Shown here in pieces: positions 50,630 through 59,999 of a stretch of DNA of 64,000 nt. The notes beneath the pieces were generated by a model that searched no databases, was not told where the DNA came from, and saw only the letters and a program-made list of their open reading frames with translations. Origin of the DNA: Lysobacterales bacterium. Lineage in GTDB: Bacteria; Pseudomonadota; Gammaproteobacteria; Xanthomonadales; Xanthomonadaceae. The position numbers were made by a program, and so were the translations under genes. Where the stretch lies: positions 124,001-188,000 of the forward strand of contig JADKCY010000003.1 in assembly GCA_016718605.1 (NCBI GenBank), written 5' to 3'. Within the stretch, counting starts at the first letter, position 1. Every line of letters begins with the position of its first letter.

Positions 50630-51322
50630 ATGTTTGATGCACAGAGACTACTAGGTCAGATGCTGGGTAGCGGGATGGACGGTTTGCTCGGTGGTGGTGG
50701 CAGTGGAAAGAAGCGGCGACGCGGTGATTCCCTGCTCGGCGGCATGTCAACGGGAACCAAAGCTCAGCTAGGCATGGGCATTGTCGGCATCGCCATGGCC
50801 GCATTCGAGCACTATCAGCAGCAGTCAAAGGCGCCGACGCCTGCGTCGCCGAGCACAAGTCACCTTCCTCCCCCACCACCCATGGCAGCGCCCGTCATCC
50901 CGGTTCCACCAACTGCAGCACCACCCCACCTGCCAACCATGGATTTGCGCAACTTGCCCGCGGAACAGGTGGCAGCATTGTTGATGGTGCGCAGCATGAT
51001 TGCGGCCGCGGCTGCCGACGGTCTGATTGACGGCGACGAACGCGAGCGCATTCTGAGCCATGCCCAGCAGGCGGGATTCGATGCCGATGACCAGACCTTG
51101 CTTGGTGCGGAACTCGCTCGCCCGCTGTCCATCCCTGAACTGGCTCAGCAAACCAAGCCGGATCAGGCAGTTGAAGTCTATGCCGCAGCACTGCTGTCAA
51201 TGGATGTCGACACCGACAAGGAACGCGCCTGGCTGACGCGCCTTGGCGATGCACTGCAACTCAGCACCGAACAGCGCCAGCAGATCGAGCAGCACATGCT
51301 CGGTCAACACGCGCAATCCTGA
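50630..51322 (+). CDS. DUF533 (YebE-like, TerB-fold) protein
   Basis: 230 aa. Gly-rich start (GMDGLLGGGGSGKK), one possible membrane helix (AQLGMGIVGIAMAAFEHY), a Pro-rich linker (about 65-100), then a helical TerB-like domain (RSMIAAAAADGLIDGDERERIL; AELARPLSIPELAQ; AALLSMDVDTDKERAWLTRLG) as in DUF533. Function unknown. ATG 50630, GGAG about 8 nt upstream. Followed 25 nt later by the GYF-AIM24 gene. Confidence 0.86.
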   Translation: MFDAQRLLGQMLGSGMDGLLGGGGSGKKRRRGDSLLGGMSTGTKAQLGMGIVGIAMAAFEHYQQQSKAPTPASPSTSHLPPPPPMAAPVIPVPPTAAPPHLPTMDLRNLPAEQVAALLMVRSMIAAAAADGLIDGDERERILSHAQQAGFDADDQTLLGAELARPLSIPELAQQTKPDQAVEVYAAALLSMDVDTDKERAWLTRLGDALQLSTEQRQQIEQHMLGQHAQS

Positions 51323-51347
51323 TCAACCCCATTCAATGGAGCATGCG

Positions 51348-52352
51348 ATGAGCACCTGGTATCTCAGTTACAACGGGCAGCAGACTGGTCCCTTCGAACT
51401 TGCCACCGCCGCAGCGCAGGCCAAGAGCAATCCCGAAGGCTATTGCTGGCGCGCGGGAATGAATGAATGGCTGCCCATTCGGGCCTGTGCCGAACTGCAG
51501 GGCGGCTCGATGCCGGTGCCTGCGCCACCTCCGGCCGCCGCTGGACGGGGTGCTGACGTCATTGATTACCGGATCTACGGTGAGGACATGCAGTTCGTCG
51601 AGATCGAACTCGACCCTGGCGAAAGTGCCGTCGCCGAAGCGGGCGCATTGATGTACAAGGAAGCCTCGGTGCAAATGGAAACGATCTTCGGTGACGGCAG
51701 CCATAGCGGCCAAGGCGGTGGCTTCATGGACAAGCTGCTGGGCGCTGGCAAACGCGTCATCACCGGGGAAAGTCTGTTCATCACGATGTTTTCGCATGCC
51801 GGACAAGGCAGCAAAGCCAAAGTCGCGTTTGCGGCGCCCTACCCCGGCACCATCATTCCGCTGAGCCTGAGCAACTATCGGGGTCGCATCATCTGCCAGA
51901 AGGACAGCTTTTTGTGCGCAGCGCGCGGCGTGACGATGGGCATCTTTTTCCAGAAAAAGGTGATGACCGCGCTATTCGGTGGTGAGGGCTTCATCATGCA
52001 GAAGCTGGAAGGCGATGGCATGGTCTTTATGCACGCGGGTGGCACAGTGATCGAACGTGAACTGCAGGCCGGCGAGCGTCTGGACGTCGATACCGGCTGC
52101 GTCGTGGCGTTGACTGACAGCGTCGGCTTCGACGTCAAGCCGGTTGGCGGCATCAAGTCAATGCTGTTCGGTGGTGAGGGCGTGTTTCTCGCACAATTGA
52201 CCGGCCCCGGCCATGTCTGGCTGCAGTCGCTGCCATTCTCGCGCATGGCTGGCCGCATGATGGCGGCGGCGTATCAGAAGGGCGGGACTCGTGATGAAGG
52301 CTCGGTGCTCGGCGGGCTTGGAAACATCCTCTCGGGTGATCGAGGCTTCTGA
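51348..52352 (+). CDS. GYF-domain / AIM24 (TIGR00266) family protein
   Basis: 334-aa protein of two parts. Residues 1-52 are a GYF_2-like domain (WYLSYNGQQTGPFELATA and ...AGMNEWLPI). A Pro/Ala linker leads to an AIM24/TIGR00266 beta-structure (YRIYGEDMQFVEIELDPGESAVAEAGALMY through VKPVGGIKSMLFGGEG). AIM24 relates to mitochondrial inner-membrane organisation; bacterial roles are unknown. ATG 51348 has GGAG 6 nt upstream. Co-oriented with the DUF533 gene. Confidence 0.88.
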   Translation: MSTWYLSYNGQQTGPFELATAAAQAKSNPEGYCWRAGMNEWLPIRACAELQGGSMPVPAPPPAAAGRGADVIDYRIYGEDMQFVEIELDPGESAVAEAGALMYKEASVQMETIFGDGSHSGQGGGFMDKLLGAGKRVITGESLFITMFSHAGQGSKAKVAFAAPYPGTIIPLSLSNYRGRIICQKDSFLCAARGVTMGIFFQKKVMTALFGGEGFIMQKLEGDGMVFMHAGGTVIERELQAGERLDVDTGCVVALTDSVGFDVKPVGGIKSMLFGGEGVFLAQLTGPGHVWLQSLPFSRMAGRMMAAAYQKGGTRDEGSVLGGLGNILSGDRGF

Positions 52353-52406
52353 TTTGATGGCCTTGCTGCAGCCAGTCGCATGGACTGGCTGCAGCACATG
52401 CGCCGC

Positions 52407-54692
52407 TCAGTCAACGGCGGATTCAGCAAGTTCCTGGGCTTCCATCGAGCTGGTGGCCACCTGCAACTTGCCATCGCACACGTCGACGCTGACCCGGCCG
52501 CCGTCCACCAGATCACCAAACAGCAGCGCATCGGCGAGGGGTCGTTTGACCTGATCCTGAATCACCCGCGCCATCGGACGCGCACCCATCTGCGGATCGA
52601 ATCCGTTCTGTGCCAGCCAGCGACGCGCTTCGGGCTCGACGCTCAGCACGACATGCTTCTCCTGCAGTTGTGCTTCCAGCTCGATGATGAATTTGTCGAC
52701 CACGCGCAGAATGTGTTCAAAGTCGAGTCCGCCAAATTGCACGACCGCATCCAGACGATTGCGGAATTCCGGCGTGAAAGCTTTGCGGATTACTTCCATC
52801 GCATCGGTGGCGTGATTTTGCTCGACAAAGCCGATGCTGCGCCGCGCCGCTTGAGCGGCACCGGCATTAGTGGTCATCACCAGGATCACATTGCGGAAAT
52901 TGGCTTCGCGACCGTTGGTATCGGTCAGTGTGCCGCGATCCATCACCTGCAACAGAATGTTGAACACATCCGGGTGAGCCTTTTCGATTTCATCCAGCAG
53001 CAGCACGCAATGCGGCGTCTTGACGATTTTCTCGGTCAGCAATCCGCCCTGATCGAACCCGACATAGCCTGGAGGCGCGCCGATCAGGCGACTGACCGAA
53101 TGCGCTTCCATGTATTCCGACATGTCGAAACGCACCAACTCGATACCCAACTGCATCGCCAACTGGCGAGTGACCTCGGTCTTGCCGACACCGGTCGGAC
53201 CGGCGAACAAAAAACTGCCGATCGGCTTGTCCGGATTTGCCAGCCCCGAGCGCGCCATCTTGATGGCAGACGCCAGCGTGTCGATCGCCTGATCCTGCCC
53301 AAACACCACCATCTTCAGGTTGCGATCCAGATTGCGCAGCACATCGCGATCCGAGGCCGACACCTGCTTCGCGGGAATGCGCGCCATACGCGCCACGATC
53401 AGTTCAATTTCAGCCACATCGATCAACACCTTGCGTTGTTCGCTGGGTAACAGGCGTTGCCGCGCACCGGCCTCATCAATGACATCGATCGCTTTGTCTG
53501 GCAACAATCGATCCCCGATATGCTTGACCGACAAATCAACCGCCGCCTGCAACGCATCGCTGGCGTACTCGACATGATGGTGCTCCTCGAACTTCGATTT
53601 CAGTCCGTTAAGAATGGCCACGGCTTCCGCCACCGACGGCTCGACGATATCGATCTTCTGGAAGCGCCGCGCCAGTGCCCGGTCTTTTTCGAAGACGCCG
53701 CGGTATTCCTGAAACGTCGTCGAACCAATGCACCGCAGCTCGCCCGATGCCAGCACCGGCTTGATCAAATTGGAGGCATCCATCGTCCCGCCCGACGCCG
53801 AACCCGCACCAATGATGGTGTGGATCTCGTCGATGAACAGAATCGCGTGCGCCTCCTTCTTCAATTGCGCGATCACCGCCTTCAGGCGCTTCTCGAAGTC
53901 ACCGCGATACTTGGTCCCGGCCACCAGCGCGCCCAGATCCAGCGCGTAGATGGTTGACTCAGCAAGCACATCCGGCACGTCACCGTCGACAATCCGTTTG
54001 GCCAAGCCTTCTGCCAGCGCGGTTTTGCCAACGCCAGCCTCGCCAACCAACAAGGGATTGTTCTTGCGACGACGACAGAGCACCTGAATGGTCCGTTCGA
54101 TTTCTTCGGCGCGGCCAATCAGCGGATCAATCTTGCCTTGACGCGCGAGTTCATTGAGGTTGGAGGCGTATTCGGCCAGCGGATTGGTTTTCGGATCTTC
54201 GGCCTCACCCTCCTTGCCCTGTTCGGATTCCGCCGATTTTGGCGCTGCCGCGTCGTTCCCCAATTTCGCAACGCCATGTGACAGGTAGTTCACGACATCC
54301 AGGCGACTGATTTCCTGCTGCCCCAAAAAGTACACAGCGTGGCTGTCTTTCTCACCAAAAATCGCCACCAACACGTTGGCGCCCGTGACTTCTTTGCGTC
54401 CGGACGACTGCACGTGATAGACGGCGCGTTGCAGCACGCGCTGGAAGCCAAGCGTTGGCTGGGTATCACGCTGATCGTCGACACCAAGCACCGGCACGGT
54501 TTCGTTGATGATGCTCCGCAGGTCGTCATTCAGACGCCCCAAATCGGCGCCACAGGCACGCAGCACCCCGGAGGCCGAGGGATTTTCCAGCAGCGTGAGC
54601 AACAGATGTTCGACCGTCATGAACTCATGACGCGCCTCGCGGGCCTGCTTGTAGCAGTGGCCGATGCTGAACTCGAGATCTTTGCTGAACAT
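52407..54692 (-). CDS. clpA: ClpA, ATPase subunit of the ClpAP protease
   Basis: 761-aa AAA+ unfoldase. Clp N domain (1-150, FSKDLEFSIGHCYKQARE), first AAA module with GEAGVGKTALAEG (about 215), second with GPTGVGKTEV (about 500) and the ClpP-docking loop with RSIGF near residue 620. Length fits E. coli ClpA (758). clpS lies 34 nt upstream and delivers N-end-rule substrates. Confidence 0.96.
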   Translation of the reverse strand: MFSKDLEFSIGHCYKQAREARHEFMTVEHLLLTLLENPSASGVLRACGADLGRLNDDLRSIINETVPVLGVDDQRDTQPTLGFQRVLQRAVYHVQSSGRKEVTGANVLVAIFGEKDSHAVYFLGQQEISRLDVVNYLSHGVAKLGNDAAAPKSAESEQGKEGEAEDPKTNPLAEYASNLNELARQGKIDPLIGRAEEIERTIQVLCRRRKNNPLLVGEAGVGKTALAEGLAKRIVDGDVPDVLAESTIYALDLGALVAGTKYRGDFEKRLKAVIAQLKKEAHAILFIDEIHTIIGAGSASGGTMDASNLIKPVLASGELRCIGSTTFQEYRGVFEKDRALARRFQKIDIVEPSVAEAVAILNGLKSKFEEHHHVEYASDALQAAVDLSVKHIGDRLLPDKAIDVIDEAGARQRLLPSEQRKVLIDVAEIELIVARMARIPAKQVSASDRDVLRNLDRNLKMVVFGQDQAIDTLASAIKMARSGLANPDKPIGSFLFAGPTGVGKTEVTRQLAMQLGIELVRFDMSEYMEAHSVSRLIGAPPGYVGFDQGGLLTEKIVKTPHCVLLLDEIEKAHPDVFNILLQVMDRGTLTDTNGREANFRNVILVMTTNAGAAQAARRSIGFVEQNHATDAMEVIRKAFTPEFRNRLDAVVQFGGLDFEHILRVVDKFIIELEAQLQEKHVVLSVEPEARRWLAQNGFDPQMGARPMARVIQDQVKRPLADALLFGDLVDGGRVSVDVCDGKLQVATSSMEAQELAESAVD

Positions 54693-54726
54693 GGTGATTT
54701 CCTTGCGGGTCGCCTGAGGATCTGAC

Positions 54727-55107
54727 TCAGGCCTTTTCCATACTGCACATCAGCGGATGCTGATGGGCGCGTGAATACTCGTTGACGTGCTGTACCTTGG
54801 TTTCCGCAACTTCGCGGGTATATACCCCACAAAGTCCCTTGCCGCGTGTATGGACGTGCAACATCACTTGGGTGGCACGCTCGTGGTTCATTCCAAAAAA
54901 CGTCTTCAACACGTCCACGACGAACTCCATTGGCGTGAAATCGTCATTCAGCAACAACACTTGCCACATTGGCGGCGGGCCAACGCGAGTCTTGACTGGC
55001 TCGATGACCAGGCTGTGCGAGCCTTGGGCCTCATCGCCAGCCGGAGGATCGTCGCCCGCGCGTGGCGGGACCGGGTGCAGGAACGGTGAAAAATCAGGTG
55101 ATCGCAT
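54727..55107 (-). CDS. clpS: ClpS adaptor for the N-end rule
   Basis: 126 aa with the ClpS core WQVLLLNDDFTPMEFVVDVL, then MNHERATQVMLHVHTRGKGLCGVYTREVAETKV. The N-degron pocket (DD and H residues) is present. The N-terminal 45 residues are longer and Pro-rich compared with E. coli ClpS (106 aa). ATG 55107 is the natural start; the longer frame to 55599 antisense to nudJ is rejected. Followed by clpA. Confidence 0.94.
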   Translation of the reverse strand: MRSPDFSPFLHPVPPRAGDDPPAGDEAQGSHSLVIEPVKTRVGPPPMWQVLLLNDDFTPMEFVVDVLKTFFGMNHERATQVMLHVHTRGKGLCGVYTREVAETKVQHVNEYSRAHQHPLMCSMEKA

Positions 55108-55233
55108 GCCTGCTATATGAAACCTGCGCGGCCGACTTGCAAGGGGGGATGCAAGCGAATCTCGCACGCGCCGCATTTTGGTGACATGAACGGCTGATGT
55201 AACCTTCACACCTTGCGCCACTTGGAATCCCGC

Positions 55234-55695
55234 GTGCCCAAGTCCGATCACCAATTCAATCCCGACATTACGGTCGCCACCATCCTGGTTCGTGAAGGGC
55301 GTTTTCTGATGGTCGAAGAGAACGTTCGTGGGCGACTGGTGCTGAATCAGCCCGCTGGTCATCTCGAACCTAACGAGAGTCTGATCGATGCAGCGATCCG
55401 GGAAGTGCTCGAAGAAACCGCTTGGGAGGCGCGTCTTCAACATTTTGTCGGCACTTATCGCTGGGTTGCCGAAAGCACCGGCAAGACCTACCTGCGCTTC
55501 GGTTTTGTCGCTGAAGCGGTGCAACACCGCCCCGAACAAGCACTGGACAACGGCATTGAACGCACGCTCTGGCTCAGCCTCGAGGAACTCCGTGCGCAAA
55601 CCGATCGATTGCGCAGTCCGCTGGTGTTGGCGCTGATCGAAGACTACCTGGCCGGACAGCGCTTCCCCCTGAGCTTGTTGCGGGAACTGGCATGA
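55234..55695 (+). CDS. nudJ: Nudix hydrolase NudJ-like
   Basis: 153-aa Nudix protein. Nudix box GHLEPNESLIDAAIREVLEE then TAW: the usual glycine after EE-x is alanine. The context WNQPAGHLE is here LVLNQPAGHLEPNE, and LRFGFVAEAV and LRSPLV match E. coli NudJ (YmfB). It likely hydrolyses nucleoside di/triphosphates or thiamine pyrimidine pyrophosphate. GTG 55234 with GGAA upstream is preferred over TTG 55213. Stop overlaps mnmA (ATGA), the E. coli order. Confidence 0.87.
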   Translation: MPKSDHQFNPDITVATILVREGRFLMVEENVRGRLVLNQPAGHLEPNESLIDAAIREVLEETAWEARLQHFVGTYRWVAESTGKTYLRFGFVAEAVQHRPEQALDNGIERTLWLSLEELRAQTDRLRSPLVLALIEDYLAGQRFPLSLLRELA

Positions 55696-56828
55696 CCGGT
55701 GCGACCGGCAAGGTCATCGTCGGCATGTCCGGCGGCGTCGACTCATCCGTTGCCGCGCTGCTGCTGCAGCGCGACGGTGTGTCGATCGAAGGTCTGTTCA
55801 TGCAGAACTGGGAGGAAGACGAGCGCTCCGGACCTTGTCGCGCCGAGGCTGATCGCAAAGACGCACTCGCCGTCTGCGGAAAACTCGGCATCCGCTTTCA
55901 CCATCGCAACTTTGCGGCCGAATATTGGGATGACGTCTTCACTCATTTCGTCGCCGAGTATCGTGCGGGACGCACCCCAAACCCGGACATCCTGTGCAAT
56001 CGCGAGATCAAATTTCGCACCTTTCTCGACCATGCCCGCAGTCTGGGTGCCGAACACATTGCCACCGGCCATTACGCCAGAGTGCGCAAACGCGAGGGGC
56101 GATTCGAACTGTTGCGCGGCATGGATGCCAGCAAAGATCAGAGCTATTTCCTCTACACTCTGGGCCAGCAGCAACTGGCGCATACACTGTTTCCAGTCGG
56201 TGAATTGCCCAAAGTCGAGGTTCGGCGTCTGGCGTCCGAGGCCGCCTTGCCCACCCATGCCAAGAAAGACTCTACCGGCATCTGCTTCATCGGCGAACGC
56301 GACTTCCGCGAGTTTCTGGGCCGCTACCTGCCTGCTCAACGTGGCGAACTGGTTGATCCACAGGGCATCCGGCTGGGCACCCACGAAGGCGCATTCTTCT
56401 ACACTCTAGGACAACGCGAAGGCCTGCAACTCGGCGGTGTCCGCGGCCGTGCCCAAGCGCCCTGGTTTGTCGTGGGCAAGGATGTTGCGCACAATCGCGT
56501 GATCGTCGATCAAGGCCACGACAGTCCGTGGTTGCAATCGCAACACCTGCTCACCGAAGCCGTGGACTGGGTCGCTGGTGCGGCCCCGGCCTCCGAATTC
56601 CGCTGTACGGCAAAAACCCGGTATCGACAGACCGATCAAGCCTGCACGGTGCGCGTGCTCGCAGATGGACGACTGCACCTGCGTTTTGACACCGCCCAGC
56701 GCGCCGTCACCGCAGGCCAATCGCTGGTGCTGTATGACAACGATGTCTGCCTGGGTGGCGCGGTGATCGATGCCACCGACGCGCCGCTGGACCCTGCAAG
56801 ATCGCGTTTGGAAACCTTGACCCCATGA
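55692..56828 (+). CDS. mnmA: tRNA-specific 2-thiouridylase MnmA
   Basis: 378 aa. P-loop GMSGGVDSSVAALLL, FMQNWEEDE, DQSYFLYTL and the catalytic cysteine in ICFIGERDF are present. It makes the 2-thio group of wobble uridine with the cysteine desulfurase relay. ATGA overlaps on both sides, with nudJ and hflD, indicate a tight operon. Confidence 0.96.
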   Translation: MTGATGKVIVGMSGGVDSSVAALLLQRDGVSIEGLFMQNWEEDERSGPCRAEADRKDALAVCGKLGIRFHHRNFAAEYWDDVFTHFVAEYRAGRTPNPDILCNREIKFRTFLDHARSLGAEHIATGHYARVRKREGRFELLRGMDASKDQSYFLYTLGQQQLAHTLFPVGELPKVEVRRLASEAALPTHAKKDSTGICFIGERDFREFLGRYLPAQRGELVDPQGIRLGTHEGAFFYTLGQREGLQLGGVRGRAQAPWFVVGKDVAHNRVIVDQGHDSPWLQSQHLLTEAVDWVAGAAPASEFRCTAKTRYRQTDQACTVRVLADGRLHLRFDTAQRAVTAGQSLVLYDNDVCLGGAVIDATDAPLDPARSRLETLTP

Positions 56829-57472
56829 GCGCCCCATTGGCAACGCACCCGCTGCAAGACCGCGTCATCGCATTGGCAGCATTACTGCAAGCGGCGGCAG
56901 CGGTGCGCGCCCTGGCCAATACCGGCAGCGCACCTTCCCAGTTGAGCGAAACCCCCTTGTATGCGGTGTTTCAACGCAGCGCCGCGAGCACTGAAGCCGT
57001 ATTCAACGGATTACCGGGGCTGCGCCCAGGATTGCGCCTGCTACTGGGTCATCTGGATGGCGTCACTGACCGGGATCAGCAGGAACTGCGCATCGCCGCA
57101 ACGATTTTGCATGTCGAACGCAAGCTGTTCCGCCGGTCGGACATGCTCGAACGCCTCGGCGAAGGCGTCGAGAACATCGATCGTCAGCGCGAACACTTCG
57201 GGCTACTGCATCCCACGGTAGTCAGTCGACTTGGCGATCTGTACGCCGAGACGATTAGCCAGCTCAAACCGCGTGTTCTGGTACAAGGCAATCCGCTGCA
57301 CTTGTCGCAAGCGCTGGTGGTTTCTCAGGTGCGCGCCATGCTGCTGGCCGCCATGCGGGCCGCCGTACTGTGGCGACAGTCTGGCGGCAGCTATTGGGAT
57401 CTCATTCTGCGCAGGCGCGCCATCGCCAGCTGCGCGCGCCGTCTGTTGGCCGACCTTCCCGCCAGCACTTGA
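56825..57472 (+). CDS. hflD: HflD-like protein (YcfC)
   Basis: 215-aa mainly helical membrane-associated protein as in E. coli HflD (213 aa), first known as a regulator of lambda lysogenisation. Family pieces seen: LQDRVIALAALLQAAAAV, LGHLDGVTDRDQQELRIAATILHVERKL, ALVVSQVRAMLLAAMRAAVLWRQ. ATG 56825 overlaps the mnmA stop by 4 nt. In E. coli purB follows; here a TonB receptor does. Confidence 0.9.
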   Translation: MSAPLATHPLQDRVIALAALLQAAAAVRALANTGSAPSQLSETPLYAVFQRSAASTEAVFNGLPGLRPGLRLLLGHLDGVTDRDQQELRIAATILHVERKLFRRSDMLERLGEGVENIDRQREHFGLLHPTVVSRLGDLYAETISQLKPRVLVQGNPLHLSQALVVSQVRAMLLAAMRAAVLWRQSGGSYWDLILRRRAIASCARRLLADLPAST

Positions 57473-57661
57473 CAGCGCCGTAGTACCGCACAGCATCGCT
57501 CGTCATATGGACGCGGTGGCAAACCGCGGGAAAGTTACGGTATGGTTAAACCGTGATGTCCATTGGGTGACCGAAAAGGCACCGTGGACACCGGTCTGAC
57601 CTGCGCTCAGGACGCAGCCACATACCACCCCTCTCTCCACTCGCCACATTGAAGGTCCCGC

Positions 57662-59887
57662 ATGAACTCGACGGTCCGCTCGCTCCGCCGCCAGCATCTG
57701 GCATTCGCCATCACGCTCGCTCTGCCCTTTGTCGTTTCGGCGCAGCAAGCCAGCACGGAAGCCACTCAACTGGATGACATTCAGGTCACCGCGCAGCGTC
57801 GCGCCGAGGATCCCCAGAAGATTCCGCTGGCGATCACCCCGGTCAGCGGCGAGAAGCTCGACATCATCACCTCCAGCGGCGGTGACATCCGCGTGTTGGC
57901 CGCGCGCTTGCCCAGTCTCAACATCGAATCGTCGTTTGGCCGTGCATTTCCGCGCTTTTACATCCGCGGCCTCGGCAATACCGACTTCGACTTGAATGCC
58001 TCGCAGCCGGTTTCACTGATTTACGACGAAGTCGTGCTGGAAAATCCGTTGTTGAAGGGCTTCCCGATTTTCGATCTGGATCGCGTGGAAATGCTGCGTG
58101 GACCACAGGGCACGCTGTTCGGTCGCAACACACCAGCCGGGGCACTGAAGTTCGAATCCGCCCAGCCCTCGCAGGAGGCAGGTGGCTACGCCCAACTTTC
58201 CTACGGCAGCTACGGCACGCTGAACTTCGAAGGCGCCTACGGCGGACCGCTGACCGACGCCTGGTCAGCCCGTTTCTCCGGCATGTATCAGCGCCGCCAA
58301 GATTGGGTCGACAACGCGTTCACTGGCGAAGACGACGCTCTGGAAGGTTACAAGGAGCTGGCCTATCGCGCGCAATTCCTGCACGAGACCGACAGCTCAC
58401 GGATGCTGTTCAACGTGCACAAGCGCGAACTCGAAGGCACCGCCCGTCTGTTCCGCGCCAACATCTTCGTGCCCGGCACAAATGATCTGGTCAGCGATTT
58501 CGACCCTGCGGAAATCGCCATCGATGGCATCAACTATCAGGATCTGGACGGCTCCGGCGGCAGCGCACGGCTGAGCTTTGACCTCGGCAGTGTCACCTTG
58601 CACTCGGTCACCGGCTACGAGACGGTCAACAGCTACTCGCGGGGCGATATCGATGGTGGCTTCGGCGCAAGTTACGCACCGCCGTTCGGCCCCGGCTTCA
58701 TTCCATTCGACGCGCAATCAGCGGACGGCCTGCCGGAGCATCGGCAGATCACTCAGGAGTTCCGTGTCGCTTCCAACGAATGGGGCAAAGTGGACTGGCA
58801 GGCGGGCGTGTTCTATTTCGATGAAGACCTGACCATCGACAGTTTCAACTACAACACCTTCAGCGGCGAAGAGAATGGCTACGCCTACCAGAACCAGAGC
58901 AACAAGGCTTGGGCTGCGTTTGCGTCTGCCGATGTCGAACTGAGCGACGCGCTGAAGCTGACCGGTGGACTGCGTTACACCCGCGACGAGAAGGACTTTG
59001 AAGCCCGTCGCATCGTCAGTCCCATCGGTGCTGGCCCCTCTGGTCTGCTGACCGCCAACCCGTCCGATTCGAATGTCAGTGGCGATGTGGCGTTGAGTTG
59101 GTCCTTGAGCGAAGACCTGAGCGTCTATGGTCGCTACGCCCGTGGCTTCCGTGCGCCCAGCATCCAGGGTCGCCTGCTGTTCGGCGACAGCCTGTCGATC
59201 GCCGATTCCGAAACCGTCGATTCCTTTGAGGTGGGCGTCAAGTCAGAAATTCTCGACGGTCGTGCTCGCGTCAATGGCTCCGTGTTCCGCTACGAAGTCA
59301 AGGACCAGCAGCTCACCGCCGTCGGTGGCACCGCCAACTTCAATACCTTGATCAACGCGGAAAAATCGATTGGTCAGGGCATCGAGGTCGATGTCGAAGC
59401 CTATGTTACCGATCATCTGCTGATGACTCTGGGTTACAGCCTCAACGACACCGAGATCCGCGACCCGAACCTGGCCATCGCGCCCTGCGGCGGCGGCTGC
59501 ACCGTGCTGGATCCCGCCGGCGCGACCGCAGGAACCGTGTCGATCTATGGCAATCCGCTGCCGCAAGCACCCAAGAACGTCGCCAACCTGACCGCGCGCT
59601 ATGGCATTCCGGTCGACGACGGCGAGTGGTTCGTCTACACCGACTGGGCGTATCGCAGCGCGGTGAATTTCTTCCTGTACGAAGCCGAAGAGTTCCGCGG
59701 CAAGGCCCTGCTGGAAGGCGGTTTGCGCGCCGGTTACAACTGGAACTATGGCGAGTACGAGGTAGCGCTGTTTGGCCGCAACATCACCGACAAGGTGATC
59801 GCCGTCGGCGGCATCGACTTCAACAACCTGACCGGCTTCATCAACGAGCCGCGTACCTGGGGCGTGGAATTCACCGCCAACTTCTGA
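57662..59887 (+). CDS. TonB-dependent outer-membrane receptor
   Basis: 741 aa. Signal peptide ending VVSAQQA, N-terminal plug (about 35-170: VTAQRRAEDPQKIPLAI as a TonB-box-like start, PRFYIRGLGNTDFD, VEMLRGPQGTLFGRNTPAGA), then a 22-strand-type barrel to the terminal EFTANF. It resembles the broad family of receptors for complex carbohydrates or siderophore-like ligands, with no adjacent sigma/anti-sigma or transport genes, so the ligand is open. ATG 57662 follows 189 nt without any feature I could define. Confidence 0.92.
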   Translation: MNSTVRSLRRQHLAFAITLALPFVVSAQQASTEATQLDDIQVTAQRRAEDPQKIPLAITPVSGEKLDIITSSGGDIRVLAARLPSLNIESSFGRAFPRFYIRGLGNTDFDLNASQPVSLIYDEVVLENPLLKGFPIFDLDRVEMLRGPQGTLFGRNTPAGALKFESAQPSQEAGGYAQLSYGSYGTLNFEGAYGGPLTDAWSARFSGMYQRRQDWVDNAFTGEDDALEGYKELAYRAQFLHETDSSRMLFNVHKRELEGTARLFRANIFVPGTNDLVSDFDPAEIAIDGINYQDLDGSGGSARLSFDLGSVTLHSVTGYETVNSYSRGDIDGGFGASYAPPFGPGFIPFDAQSADGLPEHRQITQEFRVASNEWGKVDWQAGVFYFDEDLTIDSFNYNTFSGEENGYAYQNQSNKAWAAFASADVELSDALKLTGGLRYTRDEKDFEARRIVSPIGAGPSGLLTANPSDSNVSGDVALSWSLSEDLSVYGRYARGFRAPSIQGRLLFGDSLSIADSETVDSFEVGVKSEILDGRARVNGSVFRYEVKDQQLTAVGGTANFNTLINAEKSIGQGIEVDVEAYVTDHLLMTLGYSLNDTEIRDPNLAIAPCGGGCTVLDPAGATAGTVSIYGNPLPQAPKNVANLTARYGIPVDDGEWFVYTDWAYRSAVNFFLYEAEEFRGKALLEGGLRAGYNWNYGEYEVALFGRNITDKVIAVGGIDFNNLTGFINEPRTWGVEFTANF

Positions 59888-59897
59888 TGCAAGCGGC

Positions 59898-59926
59898 GAT
59901 GGCGGCGGGCACCACCCGTCGCCATC
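59898..59926 (+). terminator. Hairpin after the TonB receptor
   Basis: GATGGCG (59898-59904) pairs with CGCCATC (59920-59926), with GGG/CCC inside and a 5-nt CACCA loop. No T-tract follows, so this is only a candidate terminator. Confidence 0.4.
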
Positions 59927-59962
59927 CGCCGCCGTATCGGTGCGACCAACGAGCGCGCTGGC

Positions 59963-59968
59963 TATACT
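59963..59968 (+). promoter_or_regulatory. Possible -10 element of accA
   Basis: TATACT, close to the sigma-70 -10 consensus, preceded by GCTGGC (near-extended -10). No good -35 element is visible. It would give an untranslated leader of about 25 nt before the ATG at 60000. Confidence 0.4.
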
Positions 59969-59999
59969 CGCGCTCCTTTGGCAGGTCGCCCAGCTCGCA

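Noticed and set aside
52380..53450. A 356-codon plus-strand frame over clpA
   Set aside because: Antisense shadow of clpA; no ribosome site or domain.
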